The notes under the pieces: generated by a model
What the model was told of the DNA's origin: nothing
Database searches by the model: none
What the model saw: the letters and a program-made list of their open reading frames with translations, nothing else
Shown here: positions 24,873 through 33,750 of the stretch, piece after piece
How positions within the stretch are numbered: the stretch's first letter is position 1
Layout of the letters: each line of letters begins with the position of its first letter
Program-made: the position numbers and the translations under genes
Origin: JAAYUJ01 sp963698165
GTDB lineage: Bacteria; Desulfobacterota; Syntrophobacteria; Syntrophobacterales; Syntrophobacteraceae
DNA length: 64,000 nt
Assembly: GCA_963698165.1 (NCBI GenBank)
Contig: CAVOPT010000006.1
Span: 124,001 to 188,000, forward strand
Direction: 5' to 3'

Positions 24873-26138
24873 TCACGAACGGTACGAGGCGTTGATCTTC
24901 ACATAGTCGTAGGAAAAATCGCAGGTGTATGCGGTGAAACGCGCAGAGCCCGTACCCAAATCCAACTGAACGCGTATCTCTTTCTGTTTGAAGACCTGGC
25001 TCGCCTTCTCCTCCACTTCGGCATCGTCCACGGGCATGCCGCCACGGAACACACAGACATCGTCAAAAAGGAGGGCCACCTTGTCGGGCATGATGGGCAC
25101 GCCGGCACGGCCGGCCGCGGCCACGATCCTTCCCCAGTTGGCATCCTCCCCGAAGAAGGCGGTCTTCACGAGAGGGGAATTGGCAATGGTCAGGGCTAGG
25201 TTCTTGGCGCTGTCCCGGTCGGGAGCCCCCGTCACGGCGATTTCAATGAACTTGGTGGCCCCCTCCCCGTCCATGACGATCATCTTGGCAAGCTCCAGCA
25301 GAACCGCCTGCAGCGCTTCCCCGAACACCCTGCTCTCCATGCTGCTGATGTCCGTGATGATGGGGTTTCCCGCCCGCCCGCTCGCCAGAACCAGGAGGGA
25401 ATCGTTGGTGCTGGTGTCCCCGTCCACCGTGATGCAGTTGAAAGAGCGGTCCGTTCCCCAACGCACCCAGTGATCCAGGATAGGAGGCTGTATGGCGGCA
25501 TCCGTGCAAACCACGGCCAGGAGTGTGGCCATGTTTGGGGCAATCATCCCGGATCCCTTGGCCACGCCGCCAATGGTCACCTTCTTTCCGCTCAGTTCTA
25601 TCTGGGTGCTCGCCATCTTGGGAACCAGATCCGTCGTCATGATGGCCTTTGCCACATCCCCCCAGCCGTCGGGCCGAAGTTGCTCCATGAGATCGGGCAT
25701 CACCTGGGACACGGGTTCAAGCTCCACCTGCCTGCCGATCACTCCGGTGGAGCAGAGAAGGATTTCCTTGGCGGAAGCACCCAGGGCATCGGCCGTCATG
25801 CGGGCCATTTCCCTGGCACGCTTCATGCCCTCCTCCCCGGTGCACGCGTTGGCAATCCCCGCATTGATGAGGAGCCCCCTTATCCTGGCGGATTTCAAAT
25901 GCTCCCTGCAGAGGCTGACGGGAGCAGCGCAGAATCGGTTTCCGGTGAAGACACCGGCGGCTCTTGCGTTGAGTTCCGGTTCCACCGCGATGAGTGCAAG
26001 GTCCAGCCGATCCCGATAACGCATGCCCGATGCCGCCGCCGCGACGCGAAAACCCGGGACGACGAAGGGATTCTTATTGACCGCAACACTTCTTAAATTT
26101 CTTTCCACTTCCACAGGGGCAGGGGTCATTTCTTCCAA
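24873..26138 (-). CDS. argJ: Bifunctional ornithine acetyltransferase / N-acetylglutamate synthase
   Basis: About 410-421 residues. ArgJ transfers acetyl from N-acetylornithine to glutamate in arginine synthesis and cuts itself at an Ala-Thr bond; here the site is KGSGMIAPNMA/TLLAV, Ala204-Thr205. Other marks: GVFTGNRFCAAPV, LLINAGIANACTGEEG, CSTGVIGRQ and TVDGDTSTNDS. The family N-terminus (VVPGFRVAAAASGMR) begins about residue 26, and no ATG or GTG follows the secA stop before it, so argJ must start inside secA, at ATG 26138 or at GTG 26114/26108. Overlap is 35-65 bases. The GNAT-type argA-like gene is upstream of secA. Confidence 0.93.
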   Translation of the reverse strand: MEEMTPAPVEVERNLRSVAVNKNPFVVPGFRVAAAASGMRYRDRLDLALIAVEPELNARAAGVFTGNRFCAAPVSLCREHLKSARIRGLLINAGIANACTGEEGMKRAREMARMTADALGASAKEILLCSTGVIGRQVELEPVSQVMPDLMEQLRPDGWGDVAKAIMTTDLVPKMASTQIELSGKKVTIGGVAKGSGMIAPNMATLLAVVCTDAAIQPPILDHWVRWGTDRSFNCITVDGDTSTNDSLLVLASGRAGNPIITDISSMESRVFGEALQAVLLELAKMIVMDGEGATKFIEIAVTGAPDRDSAKNLALTIANSPLVKTAFFGEDANWGRIVAAAGRAGVPIMPDKVALLFDDVCVFRGGMPVDDAEVEEKASQVFKQKEIRVQLDLGTGSARFTAYTCDFSYDYVKINASYRS

Positions 26139-28596
26139 CCTTTCGATCTTTTTTCACGGCCTGGGGTCGAGATCCTCCTCCGGCCGGCCCATAGAACATG
26201 GGCTGTTCTTCCTGTTCCCGGCGCAACTGCTGCACCTCATCTTCCCGTTGGATCTGCACATGAAAGAGCAACCGTACCGTCTCTTCCTTCACCCGTTGAA
26301 TCATTTCCGCGAAGAGGCCGTGCCCTTCCCTCTTGTAGGCGACCAGGGGGTCCTGCTGACCATAGCCCCGGAGCCCGATTCCCTCCTTCAGGTGGTCCAT
26401 GTTCAGGAGGTGGTCCTTCCACAGGCTGTCCACCGTCTGGAGGAGCACGTAGTTTTCGAGGTCCCGCAGGACTGTGGAGCCGAATTCCTTCTCCCGGGCC
26501 TCGTAGCGGTCCAGGATGCGCTGGAGCAAATCCTCCCGGAATCCGTCCATCCGGGCATCCGCAAGGGACTCCGCGGTCAACTGGGCCTGGATGCCGAAAA
26601 ACCTCCAGATTTCCGTGTTGAGCTTCTCCAGATCCCAGTCCTCCGAGTAGGTCTTCTCATCGGTGGTCTCGGCAAGGACGGCATCGAGCACATCCTCGAC
26701 CATATCCAGGATGACCGGTTTGAGATCCTCTCCCTTGAGAGCCTCTCGGCGCTGCTGGTAGATGACCTCCCGCTGTTGATTCATCACGTCGTCGTAGTCC
26801 AGGAGGTGCTTGCGGATGCTGAAGTTCTGAGCTTCCACGCGGCTCTGGGCGTTCTCTATGGCGCGGCTGATGAGCCGGTGCTCGATGGGCTCGTCCTCGG
26901 CCATCCCGATGCGCTGCATGAGTCCGGAAAGGCGGTCCGCGGCAAAAATGCGCATGAGGTCATCCTCGAGAGAGAGGTAAAACCGCGACGAACCCGGATC
27001 CCCCTGGCGTCCTGAACGCCCCCGGAGCTGGTTGTCGATGCGCCGGGCTTCGTGGCGTTCCGTGCCGATGATGTGCAGGCCTCCCTCCTGGGCCACGCCC
27101 GGCCCAAGGACGATGTCCGTTCCTCTTCCCGCCATGTTCGTGGAGATGGTCACCGTATTGGGCTGTCCGGCCCTGGCGACGATCTCCGCCTCCTTTTCGT
27201 GCTGCTTGGCGTTGAGCACCTGATGGGGCACCCCCTGCCTTTTCAGCATGTCGCTCAGCTTTTCGGACTTTTCGATATTCACCGTGCCCACCAGCACCGG
27301 GCGCCCCGCGGAGTGGAGCTCCTTGATTTCCTGGGCCACGGCCCGGAACTTCTCCTTCTCCGTCCGGTAGATGCAGTCGGGATGGTCGAGGCGGATCATC
27401 TTCCTGTGGGGGGGGATCACCAAGACATCAAGTTTATAGATCTTGGCGAATTCCGCTGCTTCCGTTTCCGCCGTTCCCGTCATCCCCGCCAGCTTGTCGT
27501 ACATGCGGAAGTAGTTCTGGAAAGTGACGGAGGCGAGGGTCTGATTCTCATTTTCGACCTTGACTCCCTCCTTGGCTTCCAGCGCCTGGTGGAGCCCCTC
27601 GCTGTAGCGGCGTCCAGGCATAAGCCGCCCGGTGAATTCATCGACGATGATGACCTGCCCGCCCTTCACGATGTAGTCCACGTCCCTCTTGAAGAGGGTG
27701 TGGGCCCGCAGGGCCTGCTGCACGTGGTGAAGGATGGTCATGTTGCGCGGATCATACAGGTTGTCCACTCCAAGGAGGCCCTCCACCCGCACCACGCCTT
27801 CTTCCGTGAGCGCCACGGTTCGGCTCTTCTCCTCCTTCGTGAAGTGCACCTCCCCGGTGAGCTGGGGGATGATCCGGTTGATGCGGATGTAGAGCTCCGT
27901 GGATTTCTCCGCGGGGCCGGAAATGATGAGAGGCGTGCGGGCTTCGTCGACGAGGATGCTGTCCACCTCATCCACGATGGCATAGTGAAGATCCCGCTGA
28001 ACGGTTTCCTCCAGTCGGAACTTCATGTTGTCCCGCAGGTAGTCGAAGCCGAATTCGTTGTTCGTCCCATATGTCACGTCGGCGTGGTAGGCTTCACGCC
28101 TCTCGCGATCATCCAGTCCATGGACGATACAGCCCACCCTGAGGCCCAGGAACCGGTAGATTTTCCCCATCCATTCGCTGTCGCGCCGGGCCAGATAATC
28201 GTTGACCGTGACCAGGTGCACCCCTCGCTCCGTGAGGGCGTTGAGATAGATGGGCATCGTCGCAACGAGGGTTTTTCCTTCGCCCGTCTTCATCTCAGCG
28301 ATTTTTCCCTGGTGGAGAACGATGCCGCCGATCATCTGGACGTCAAAGGGGCGCATCCCCAGGGTCCTTATGGACGCCTCCCTGACGACGGCGAAGGCCT
28401 CCGGCAGGAGATCGTCGACGGTTTCCCCATCGGCCAGGCGACGGCGGAATTCGTCGGTCCTGCCCCTGAGCTGGGCGTCGCTGAGGACGCGGATCCCCGG
28501 TTCCAACTCGTTTGTTTCGTCGACGATGGGAACAATCTGTTTCAAGACACGATCATTGTGGGTTCCAAATATCTTCTTGATGACGTTGCCAATCAT
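26074..28596 (-). CDS. secA: Preprotein translocase ATPase SecA
   Basis: 840 residues. It drives protein export through SecYEG. Motifs: GKIAEMKTGEGKTLVATMP (Walker A), IVDEVDSILVDEARTPLIIS (Walker B/DEVD), MAGRGTDIVLG, QLRGRSGRQGDPGSSRFYLS, and the C-terminal zinc-binding tail CPCGSGKKFKKCC, which contacts SecB and phospholipid. Start 28596 matches the usual SecA N-terminus (IGNVIKKIFGTHNDR); 28 upstream codons have no family support. AAGGA lies about 13 bases upstream. Its 3' end overlaps argJ. Gene is full length. Confidence 0.97.
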   Translation of the reverse strand: MIGNVIKKIFGTHNDRVLKQIVPIVDETNELEPGIRVLSDAQLRGRTDEFRRRLADGETVDDLLPEAFAVVREASIRTLGMRPFDVQMIGGIVLHQGKIAEMKTGEGKTLVATMPIYLNALTERGVHLVTVNDYLARRDSEWMGKIYRFLGLRVGCIVHGLDDRERREAYHADVTYGTNNEFGFDYLRDNMKFRLEETVQRDLHYAIVDEVDSILVDEARTPLIISGPAEKSTELYIRINRIIPQLTGEVHFTKEEKSRTVALTEEGVVRVEGLLGVDNLYDPRNMTILHHVQQALRAHTLFKRDVDYIVKGGQVIIVDEFTGRLMPGRRYSEGLHQALEAKEGVKVENENQTLASVTFQNYFRMYDKLAGMTGTAETEAAEFAKIYKLDVLVIPPHRKMIRLDHPDCIYRTEKEKFRAVAQEIKELHSAGRPVLVGTVNIEKSEKLSDMLKRQGVPHQVLNAKQHEKEAEIVARAGQPNTVTISTNMAGRGTDIVLGPGVAQEGGLHIIGTERHEARRIDNQLRGRSGRQGDPGSSRFYLSLEDDLMRIFAADRLSGLMQRIGMAEDEPIEHRLISRAIENAQSRVEAQNFSIRKHLLDYDDVMNQQREVIYQQRREALKGEDLKPVILDMVEDVLDAVLAETTDEKTYSEDWDLEKLNTEIWRFFGIQAQLTAESLADARMDGFREDLLQRILDRYEAREKEFGSTVLRDLENYVLLQTVDSLWKDHLLNMDHLKEGIGLRGYGQQDPLVAYKREGHGLFAEMIQRVKEETVRLLFHVQIQREDEVQQLRREQEEQPMFYGPAGGGSRPQAVKKDRKVGRNDPCPCGSGKKFKKCCGQ

Positions 28597-28864
28597 GGAA
28601 CTTATGGATTCCTTTCTCCGGAATGCGCTTCGCCCGGATTCTGATTTTCTCAATAAATAAGGCACGTTCACCGTGCCCATGGCTTGTGGATTCGAAAACC
28701 TTTATAACTCAGGTGCACCCAATTTGCAATTCACACCGGGGCGAGAGCATGCAAGAAAGAGACCTTCCAAGCCAGGCAAACATGGAAAGGGAATGAAGAC
28801 ACGGCGGCAGTGCAACGGCCTGCTGCGTCCCACACTGTGGAGGGTGCAAGGTGCGGAGCCCCCT

Positions 28865-29446
28865 TCAGCATCCAATCCTGTCGCCGGGTGAGGGCTCCTT
28901 TCGGCGTCTTGCGGGACCGCGCTTTTTTTGGGCGGGAGGTTCAGGAACGCCGGGGATGGTCGGACCCGTCGCCTGCAAATCCGGCTGAGGCCACAGATTG
29001 AGCACCAGGGCCACTTCATCGCAGTCTGGAAACTTGGGACAATGGAGGCAATCGGCCCAGATCTTGTGGGGGAAGATGTTCTTGTCCACGACCTTGAACC
29101 CCAGCTTCTTGAAGAACCCGGTTTCATAGGTCAAGGTGAAGAGCCTGCCGATTCCCAGCTCATGGGCTTCGGCGGTGCAGGCCTCCACGAGGCGGCGGCC
29201 GATGCCGCGCCCTTGATGGGCGTCGTCCACCGCGAGGGACCGGATTTCCGCAAGGTTCTCCCATATGATGTGGAGGCTGCAGCTGCCCACAACCCGGCCG
29301 TCCTGTTCCTCCTCGGCTACAAACGTGTCCCTCAGGTTGGTGTAGAGCTCGCTGAGAGACCTCGGCAGAAGTTTTCCCTTTTGGGCAAAATGGCCAAGCA
29401 TCTTCTGAATGCCCACCACATCGCCAATGCGTGCTTTTCGTATCAT
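28865..29446 (-). CDS. GNAT-type N-acetylglutamate synthase-like protein
   Basis: 193 residues. The GNAT acetyl-CoA motif is SLAVDDAHQGRGIGRRLVEA (about 70-89), with FFKKLGFKVVDKNIFPHKIW near 110-129 and LHCPKFPDCDEVALVL. This pattern matches the short, single-domain argA-type synthases that start arginine synthesis in delta-group bacteria. ArgJ nearby can also make acetylglutamate, so this enzyme would be anaplerotic. The last 40 residues are a proline- and arginine-rich tail outside the fold. Preceded at 34 bases by the cysteine desulfurase-like gene. Another amino acid acetyltransferase function is possible. Confidence 0.78.
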   Translation of the reverse strand: MIRKARIGDVVGIQKMLGHFAQKGKLLPRSLSELYTNLRDTFVAEEEQDGRVVGSCSLHIIWENLAEIRSLAVDDAHQGRGIGRRLVEACTAEAHELGIGRLFTLTYETGFFKKLGFKVVDKNIFPHKIWADCLHCPKFPDCDEVALVLNLWPQPDLQATGPTIPGVPEPPAQKKRGPARRRKEPSPGDRIGC

Positions 29447-29480
29447 GGAATGACCCTGTGCCTTCCTGAACCGAACTGTT

Positions 29481-30647
29481 TCACCCCCGGCCAGAGCGAG
29501 ACCGCAAGCGCCTGCCGACGAGGGTGTCCATGGCTTCCAGAAAACGGCTCATGTCCTCATGGGTGCTTGAAAAGCCGGGGGAAACCCGAACCGTCCCTTG
29601 GGGAAAGGACCCGATGGTCCGATGGGCAAGGGGAGCGCAATGCAATCCAGCCCGGACGGCGATATCGAAGGCTTCGTCGAGCAAGTGAGCCACGTCTCCC
29701 GGGCTCATGGTTTCCACGGCGAAGGAAACCACCCCGGTTCCCCGCGTCTTCGGCCTGAAGACCCTGATCCGCTGCATTTCCGAAAGACCTTCTTCAAGGG
29801 TGGAGGCGAGCTTCAATTCATGGGCACGGAGGTTTGCCATACCCTTCTCGAGAATGAAGTCGATGCCCGCCGTAAGTCCCGCAATACCCGGAAGATTGAG
29901 TGTGCCGCTTTCATAGCGATCCGGGCAGAATTCCGGCTGCACATCCTCCTCAGACCTGCTCCCCGTTCCTCCCTCCAGGAGAGGAGACACATTCAGGTCC
30001 TTTCGCACATAAAGAATTCCCGTGCCCTGAGGGCCAAGCAGTCCCTTGTGGCCGGAGCAGGCGAGCATGCCCAGGTTCCAGTCCACCAGGGCGATGTGCT
30101 GCAGACCCGCTGTCTGGGCGGCATCCAGAAGCAGGGGGACCCCCGCCTCATCGCACAGTCCCGCAATTTCCGAAACAGGCTGCAGGGTCCCGTTCACATT
30201 GGAAGCGTGGCTCAAGGCCACAAGTCTGGGATGACCCCGCAGCATCCGCCCGAGGGCTTCCAGGTTCAGCTCCCCATCGGGACCTGTGGGAATCACCTCA
30301 GCCTTAACTCCCGAAGCCTCAAGCTTCCTCAGCGGCCGGACCACGGCGTTGTGTTCCATGCCGGAAATGAGGACACGATCCCCCGGGCGTAGCCATCCCT
30401 TCAGGACAACGTTGATGCTTTCCGTCGCGTTCTTGGTGAAGATCACCTGGAGCGGATCAGGAATTCCCAGGATCTCCGCCGCCTTCTTCCTGGCACCCGA
30501 GACCAGGGCCGAAGCCTGGCGGGCCAGACGGTGCGCCGCACGGCCAGGGCTCGCGCCCACATCCTCCAGTGCCCGTCTCACGGCCTCGTAAACCGACGCC
30601 GGTTTGGGATGACTCGTGGCCGCATTGTCCAGGTAGAGTGGCATCAT
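29481..30647 (-). CDS. Class V aminotransferase, cysteine desulfurase family
   Basis: 388 residues. PLP enzyme with the desulfurase layout: YLDNAATSHPKPASVYEAV at the start, FTKNATESINVVL, ISGMEHNAVVRPL, LLDAAQTAGLQHI and the PLP lysine in CSGHKGLLGPQGTG. The active-site Cys is probably in VRAGLHCAPLAHR (near 345). Such enzymes supply persulfide sulfur. It begins 3 bases after the fdhD stop, which is suggestive because FdhD takes sulfur from a desulfurase. Two ATG codons are adjacent (30647, 30644). Not the IscS housekeeping type, judging by length and no isc genes nearby. Confidence 0.85.
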   Translation of the reverse strand: MMPLYLDNAATSHPKPASVYEAVRRALEDVGASPGRAAHRLARQASALVSGARKKAAEILGIPDPLQVIFTKNATESINVVLKGWLRPGDRVLISGMEHNAVVRPLRKLEASGVKAEVIPTGPDGELNLEALGRMLRGHPRLVALSHASNVNGTLQPVSEIAGLCDEAGVPLLLDAAQTAGLQHIALVDWNLGMLACSGHKGLLGPQGTGILYVRKDLNVSPLLEGGTGSRSEEDVQPEFCPDRYESGTLNLPGIAGLTAGIDFILEKGMANLRAHELKLASTLEEGLSEMQRIRVFRPKTRGTGVVSFAVETMSPGDVAHLLDEAFDIAVRAGLHCAPLAHRTIGSFPQGTVRVSPGFSSTHEDMSRFLEAMDTLVGRRLRSRSGRG

Positions 30648-30650
30648 GGC

Positions 30651-31481
30651 TCACTGCAAGATTCTGTGCTCGCCCGCATAGGCAACGAATTTGCCCGCCC
30701 GGGCATACCCGATGAGGGTGATATTCAAAGATCTGGCCAGCTCAATGGCAAGGGTGGTGGCCGTGTTGCGACTCACCAGGACTGGCAGGCCGACTTTCGC
30801 CACCTTGATGAGTATTTCCGACGTGAGCCGCCCCGTCGTGATGAGGAGCTTGTCTTCCAGCGCAATCCCATGAAAAAGGCAATGGCCCACGATCATGTCC
30901 ACGGCATTGTGCCGCCCGATGTCGTCACGAAAGAGCACCACCTCGTCGGGACCGGCCAGAGCCGTGTTGTGCACGCCATGAGTGCGTCGGTAAATCTCGG
31001 AGAGGCGGTTGAGGTCATCCACCCGTTCCAGAATCTTGTGCGCGGGAATGGTCAGCCCGCTCGCCACGGGCCTGCTCAACAACGCATCCAGGGAATAGTA
31101 GAAAAGGCTTCCCTTGCCGCATCCCGAAGTCACCGTGCGCTTCTGCCACATGTGGTTCGCCAGGGAAACGTCGGTGGCCACCGTCACCTCAACCTTCCCG
31201 GACTCCTCGTTCACTTCCAGCTTCTCGAGATCACCAAGCGTCTCAAGAAAGCCTTCGGCATGGAGGAAGCCCGCGGCCAGCTCGTCGAGATGGTGGCCCG
31301 CACAGAGCAGTGTCACCAGTTCGTTGCCGTTGAGATACAGAGTCACCGGTTGTTCCTTGATGACCCACTCGGTCTTCTCGCTCAGAAGCCCATTCCTGTC
31401 AAAGCTCCTGACGACAACCGGTGAAACCTTCTCGGAGGCGGTTTGTTCTTTCGGCAGATGAGATCCGACCCGATCGATCAC
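30651..31481 (-). CDS. fdhD: Formate dehydrogenase accessory sulfurtransferase FdhD
   Basis: 276 residues. FdhD delivers sulfur to the molybdenum or tungsten cofactor of formate dehydrogenase. Family marks are LCAGHHLDELAAGFLHAEGF, VTSGCGKGSL, THGVHNTALA, RDDIGRHNAVDMIVG and TTGRLTSEILIKVAKVGLP. E. coli FdhD has CxxC in its mobile loop; here only one Cys is kept (GCGKG). No formate dehydrogenase structural gene is in the window. Followed by a desulfurase-like gene at 3 bases. Confidence 0.93.
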   Translation of the reverse strand: MIDRVGSHLPKEQTASEKVSPVVVRSFDRNGLLSEKTEWVIKEQPVTLYLNGNELVTLLCAGHHLDELAAGFLHAEGFLETLGDLEKLEVNEESGKVEVTVATDVSLANHMWQKRTVTSGCGKGSLFYYSLDALLSRPVASGLTIPAHKILERVDDLNRLSEIYRRTHGVHNTALAGPDEVVLFRDDIGRHNAVDMIVGHCLFHGIALEDKLLITTGRLTSEILIKVAKVGLPVLVSRNTATTLAIELARSLNITLIGYARAGKFVAYAGEHRILQ

Positions 31482-31524
31482 GTCATCCTTCTTGCTTCAT
31501 GATGGTGAGCAATGCCTGCACAAC

Positions 31525-31992
31525 TTAAGGTGCGGCTTGAGCACGAGCCGACCTGTAATCCGCAAGGATCTGGCCGTGGTCGAAGGCCAGGGGCTCCGGC
31601 AGGCTCTCCAATGGGAAAACCCCGAGTTTTTTTGCATCGTCCCCCGCTTTGGGCTCCCCGCGGCCAATACCCGTGAGAACAACTGTCACCGTATGGTGGC
31701 GGGGATCACGCGCCGGGTCCGAATAGGCATGGAACTGGACCAGGTCTTCCACGTCGAGCCCCGTTTCTTCTTTCGCCTCCCTCAGTGCCGCGGTTTCCAG
31801 GGTTTCTCCATAGTCCACGAAGCCGCCGGGAAGGGCCCACCCGAACGGGGGATTCCTGCGCTCTATGAGGACAATGCCGCGCCCCGGAACATGGATGATG
31901 ACATCCACCGTGAGGAAGGGGTTGCGGTAGACCTTCACCTCGGTTCCACACCCGGGGCAAGGAAGGCTCATCCCTGACTGGTCACTCTCCAT
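31525..31992 (-). CDS. Nudix hydrolase with N-terminal zinc ribbon
   Basis: 155 residues from the chosen start. A short CPGC motif (zinc-ribbon like) precedes the Nudix domain. The Nudix box is complete: GGFVDYGETLETAALREAKE followed by ETGLD (pattern Gx5Ex7REUxEExGU). WALPGGFVDYGE suits an ADP-ribose or nucleotide-type pyrophosphohydrolase, but substrate is not readable. GGAGA 4 bases upstream supports ATG 31992; the frame is open to an ATG at 32046. It follows a gap after the permease. Confidence 0.82.
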   Translation of the reverse strand: MESDQSGMSLPCPGCGTEVKVYRNPFLTVDVIIHVPGRGIVLIERRNPPFGWALPGGFVDYGETLETAALREAKEETGLDVEDLVQFHAYSDPARDPRHHTVTVVLTGIGRGEPKAGDDAKKLGVFPLESLPEPLAFDHGQILADYRSARAQAAP

Positions 31993-32154
31993 GTATTCTC
32001 CATGATATCCCAAAAACTCCATCACAACAGCATCGGCGATGCGCATGGAACCGACGGGGACCCGCGTTCGATGGCAGGAAGCCCAAGCAATTGTATGTGC
32101 ATTCGCAGGTCATCCCAACCGAAAAGAGAGGTGAAATCAAAAGTGAGAGTGAGA

Positions 32155-33450
32155 CTACCCGTTGATCTTCTTCCTCAAAAGGACGTGCTCAAGAAGCAGG
32201 GCTAGAAAGATGCCAACAATGAGCCCGTTACCCAGGAAAACTTGCCACACGGCGGGAAGCGCCGACAAAAAAGCCTCGGGAAGAAAGCCCACGAGAGTTC
32301 CGACCAAGAGCGGCACCCCAACCACGTAATAATCCCGGGCCGATATGCTATCGGCGGCTATCACGGAGAGGGCCGCTCCCACCTGGGCGCCCATCGCCAC
32401 GCACAAGGCCGCCCCGACCACTGGAGCAGGGACCATCGCGAAAACCGCCGCCAGCTTGGGAACGAACGCGGCGATCAGGAGGATGATGCCACAGCAGAAG
32501 GTCGCGTATCGGCTCGCAACCCTGTTGGCAAGAACGACGCCGGGGCTGATGCTGTAGCTCACCGTTCCGACGACTCCAAACAGACCCGCGAATATCCCTC
32601 CGATTCCATTGAACAGCACTCCCCTAGTGATGGCTGGACCCAATCGCTCCTCGTCGGTGATCTTGGCTATCCCGTGGAGGCTTCCTAAACTGTTCACAAG
32701 GACGGCGACATAGGAACACACGAAAGCCACAACCGAAGGCCAATACAGGGTGGGCAACGAAGGGACCCAGTTGGTGGGCATGGAGATCCAGCGGGCATTG
32801 TCCCACGGACTCCGGTCAACAGCATGGAGAACCGAGAAAGCGAGCGTTCCGAGAAGCATCCCGGCAAGGAGGGATACCGTCTTCCAAAAACCCTTCAACC
32901 AATAGGAGACACAGGCCATGAGCAGGACGAGAGCGAGACTGAAAAGGAAAACCGGCGCGGATCCCTCGGGCTGCGATGCGCTGCTGCCTGACATGGAACG
33001 TGCGATGTGGGGCAGCAGGGTAAAGCCGATGAGCATCAGAATCACACCGACCACGTTGGGAGTGGCGTAGTGGATGACTCTTTGGAGCTGCCTCGTTGCA
33101 ACCAGGACGATGAGAAAGACACCTCCCAGTATGGTCCCGCCTTGAATGACCGGCAAGCCGTGGGGGGCGAGAACGATGAAAGTGAGGAGCAAAGCGGTGG
33201 CCGGCCCGTCCAAAACGGGATACCGGTGACCCATGAGGCTCTGAACCGCCGTAAACCCGCCGGAAGTCAGGAGAATGAACTGAAAAAAGCGGATCTCCTC
33301 CTCCGGGCCCATGTGGAGCGCTCTGGTGCTGAGCCCCGCCACGATGATCAGGGCCGGAAACATGATCATGGCCCACTGAACGCCGTACAGCAGGACATGC
33401 CCGACGGGAGGCCGGTCATCCAGGTCGTAGATGAATTGAGGCTTGTTCAT
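32155..33450 (-). CDS. Nucleobase:cation symporter-2 family permease
   Basis: 431 residues with 12-14 hydrophobic segments. NCS2 marks: VLLYGVQWAMIMFPALIIVA at the first helix, SLMGHRYPVLDGPATALLL, GIAKITDEERLGPAITRGVL, GIGGIFAGLFGVVGTVSYSI and, in the last third, FVPKLAAVFAMVPAPVVGAA. Members import uracil, xanthine or urate; residues do not settle which. Start 33450 (MNKPQFIYDLDDRPP) matches the family; the frame is open 48 codons further with non-membrane sequence. No strong ribosome binding site is visible. Confidence 0.88.
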   Translation of the reverse strand: MNKPQFIYDLDDRPPVGHVLLYGVQWAMIMFPALIIVAGLSTRALHMGPEEEIRFFQFILLTSGGFTAVQSLMGHRYPVLDGPATALLLTFIVLAPHGLPVIQGGTILGGVFLIVLVATRQLQRVIHYATPNVVGVILMLIGFTLLPHIARSMSGSSASQPEGSAPVFLFSLALVLLMACVSYWLKGFWKTVSLLAGMLLGTLAFSVLHAVDRSPWDNARWISMPTNWVPSLPTLYWPSVVAFVCSYVAVLVNSLGSLHGIAKITDEERLGPAITRGVLFNGIGGIFAGLFGVVGTVSYSISPGVVLANRVASRYATFCCGIILLIAAFVPKLAAVFAMVPAPVVGAALCVAMGAQVGAALSVIAADSISARDYYVVGVPLLVGTLVGFLPEAFLSALPAVWQVFLGNGLIVGIFLALLLEHVLLRKKING

Positions 33451-33750
33451 GGGCAGCAAGAGAGGCTGTTCTCCGTCTTTGGCGTGGCAGACGATCCATG
33501 GATCAATGAAAGACGTCCTCCGGGGCTCCACGGAGAGACTGGATGCTCGGGTTCCCTCCTGGCCCCCAGAGGGAGATCCCGGCCTCACGGCCACGAGCGA
33601 GGATCATTTCCTTCGATGGCAAGGACACTTCTTGCTTGCGAGCGGGCTCTTGGGTTTGCTTGTGCTGTGGAAGCCGAGGATTGAGTAGCCTTGGACTCAA
33701 CGGCGGACTTCAGGGACCCATCCCGGTGGGTCGCGACTTCACCAGGGTCT
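33451..33750. other. Gap upstream of the permease
   Basis: 300 bases between the prs stop and the permease start. I looked for purine and guanidine riboswitch cores and saw none. Nothing else supported. Confidence 0.4.

Noticed and set aside
27052..28644. 530-codon frame opposite secA
   Set aside because: Shadow of secA; repetitive His/Val/Asp-rich translation with no family resemblance.
33451..33750. Purine or guanidine riboswitch before the NCS2 permease
   Set aside because: No conserved core or pairing pattern found by eye.
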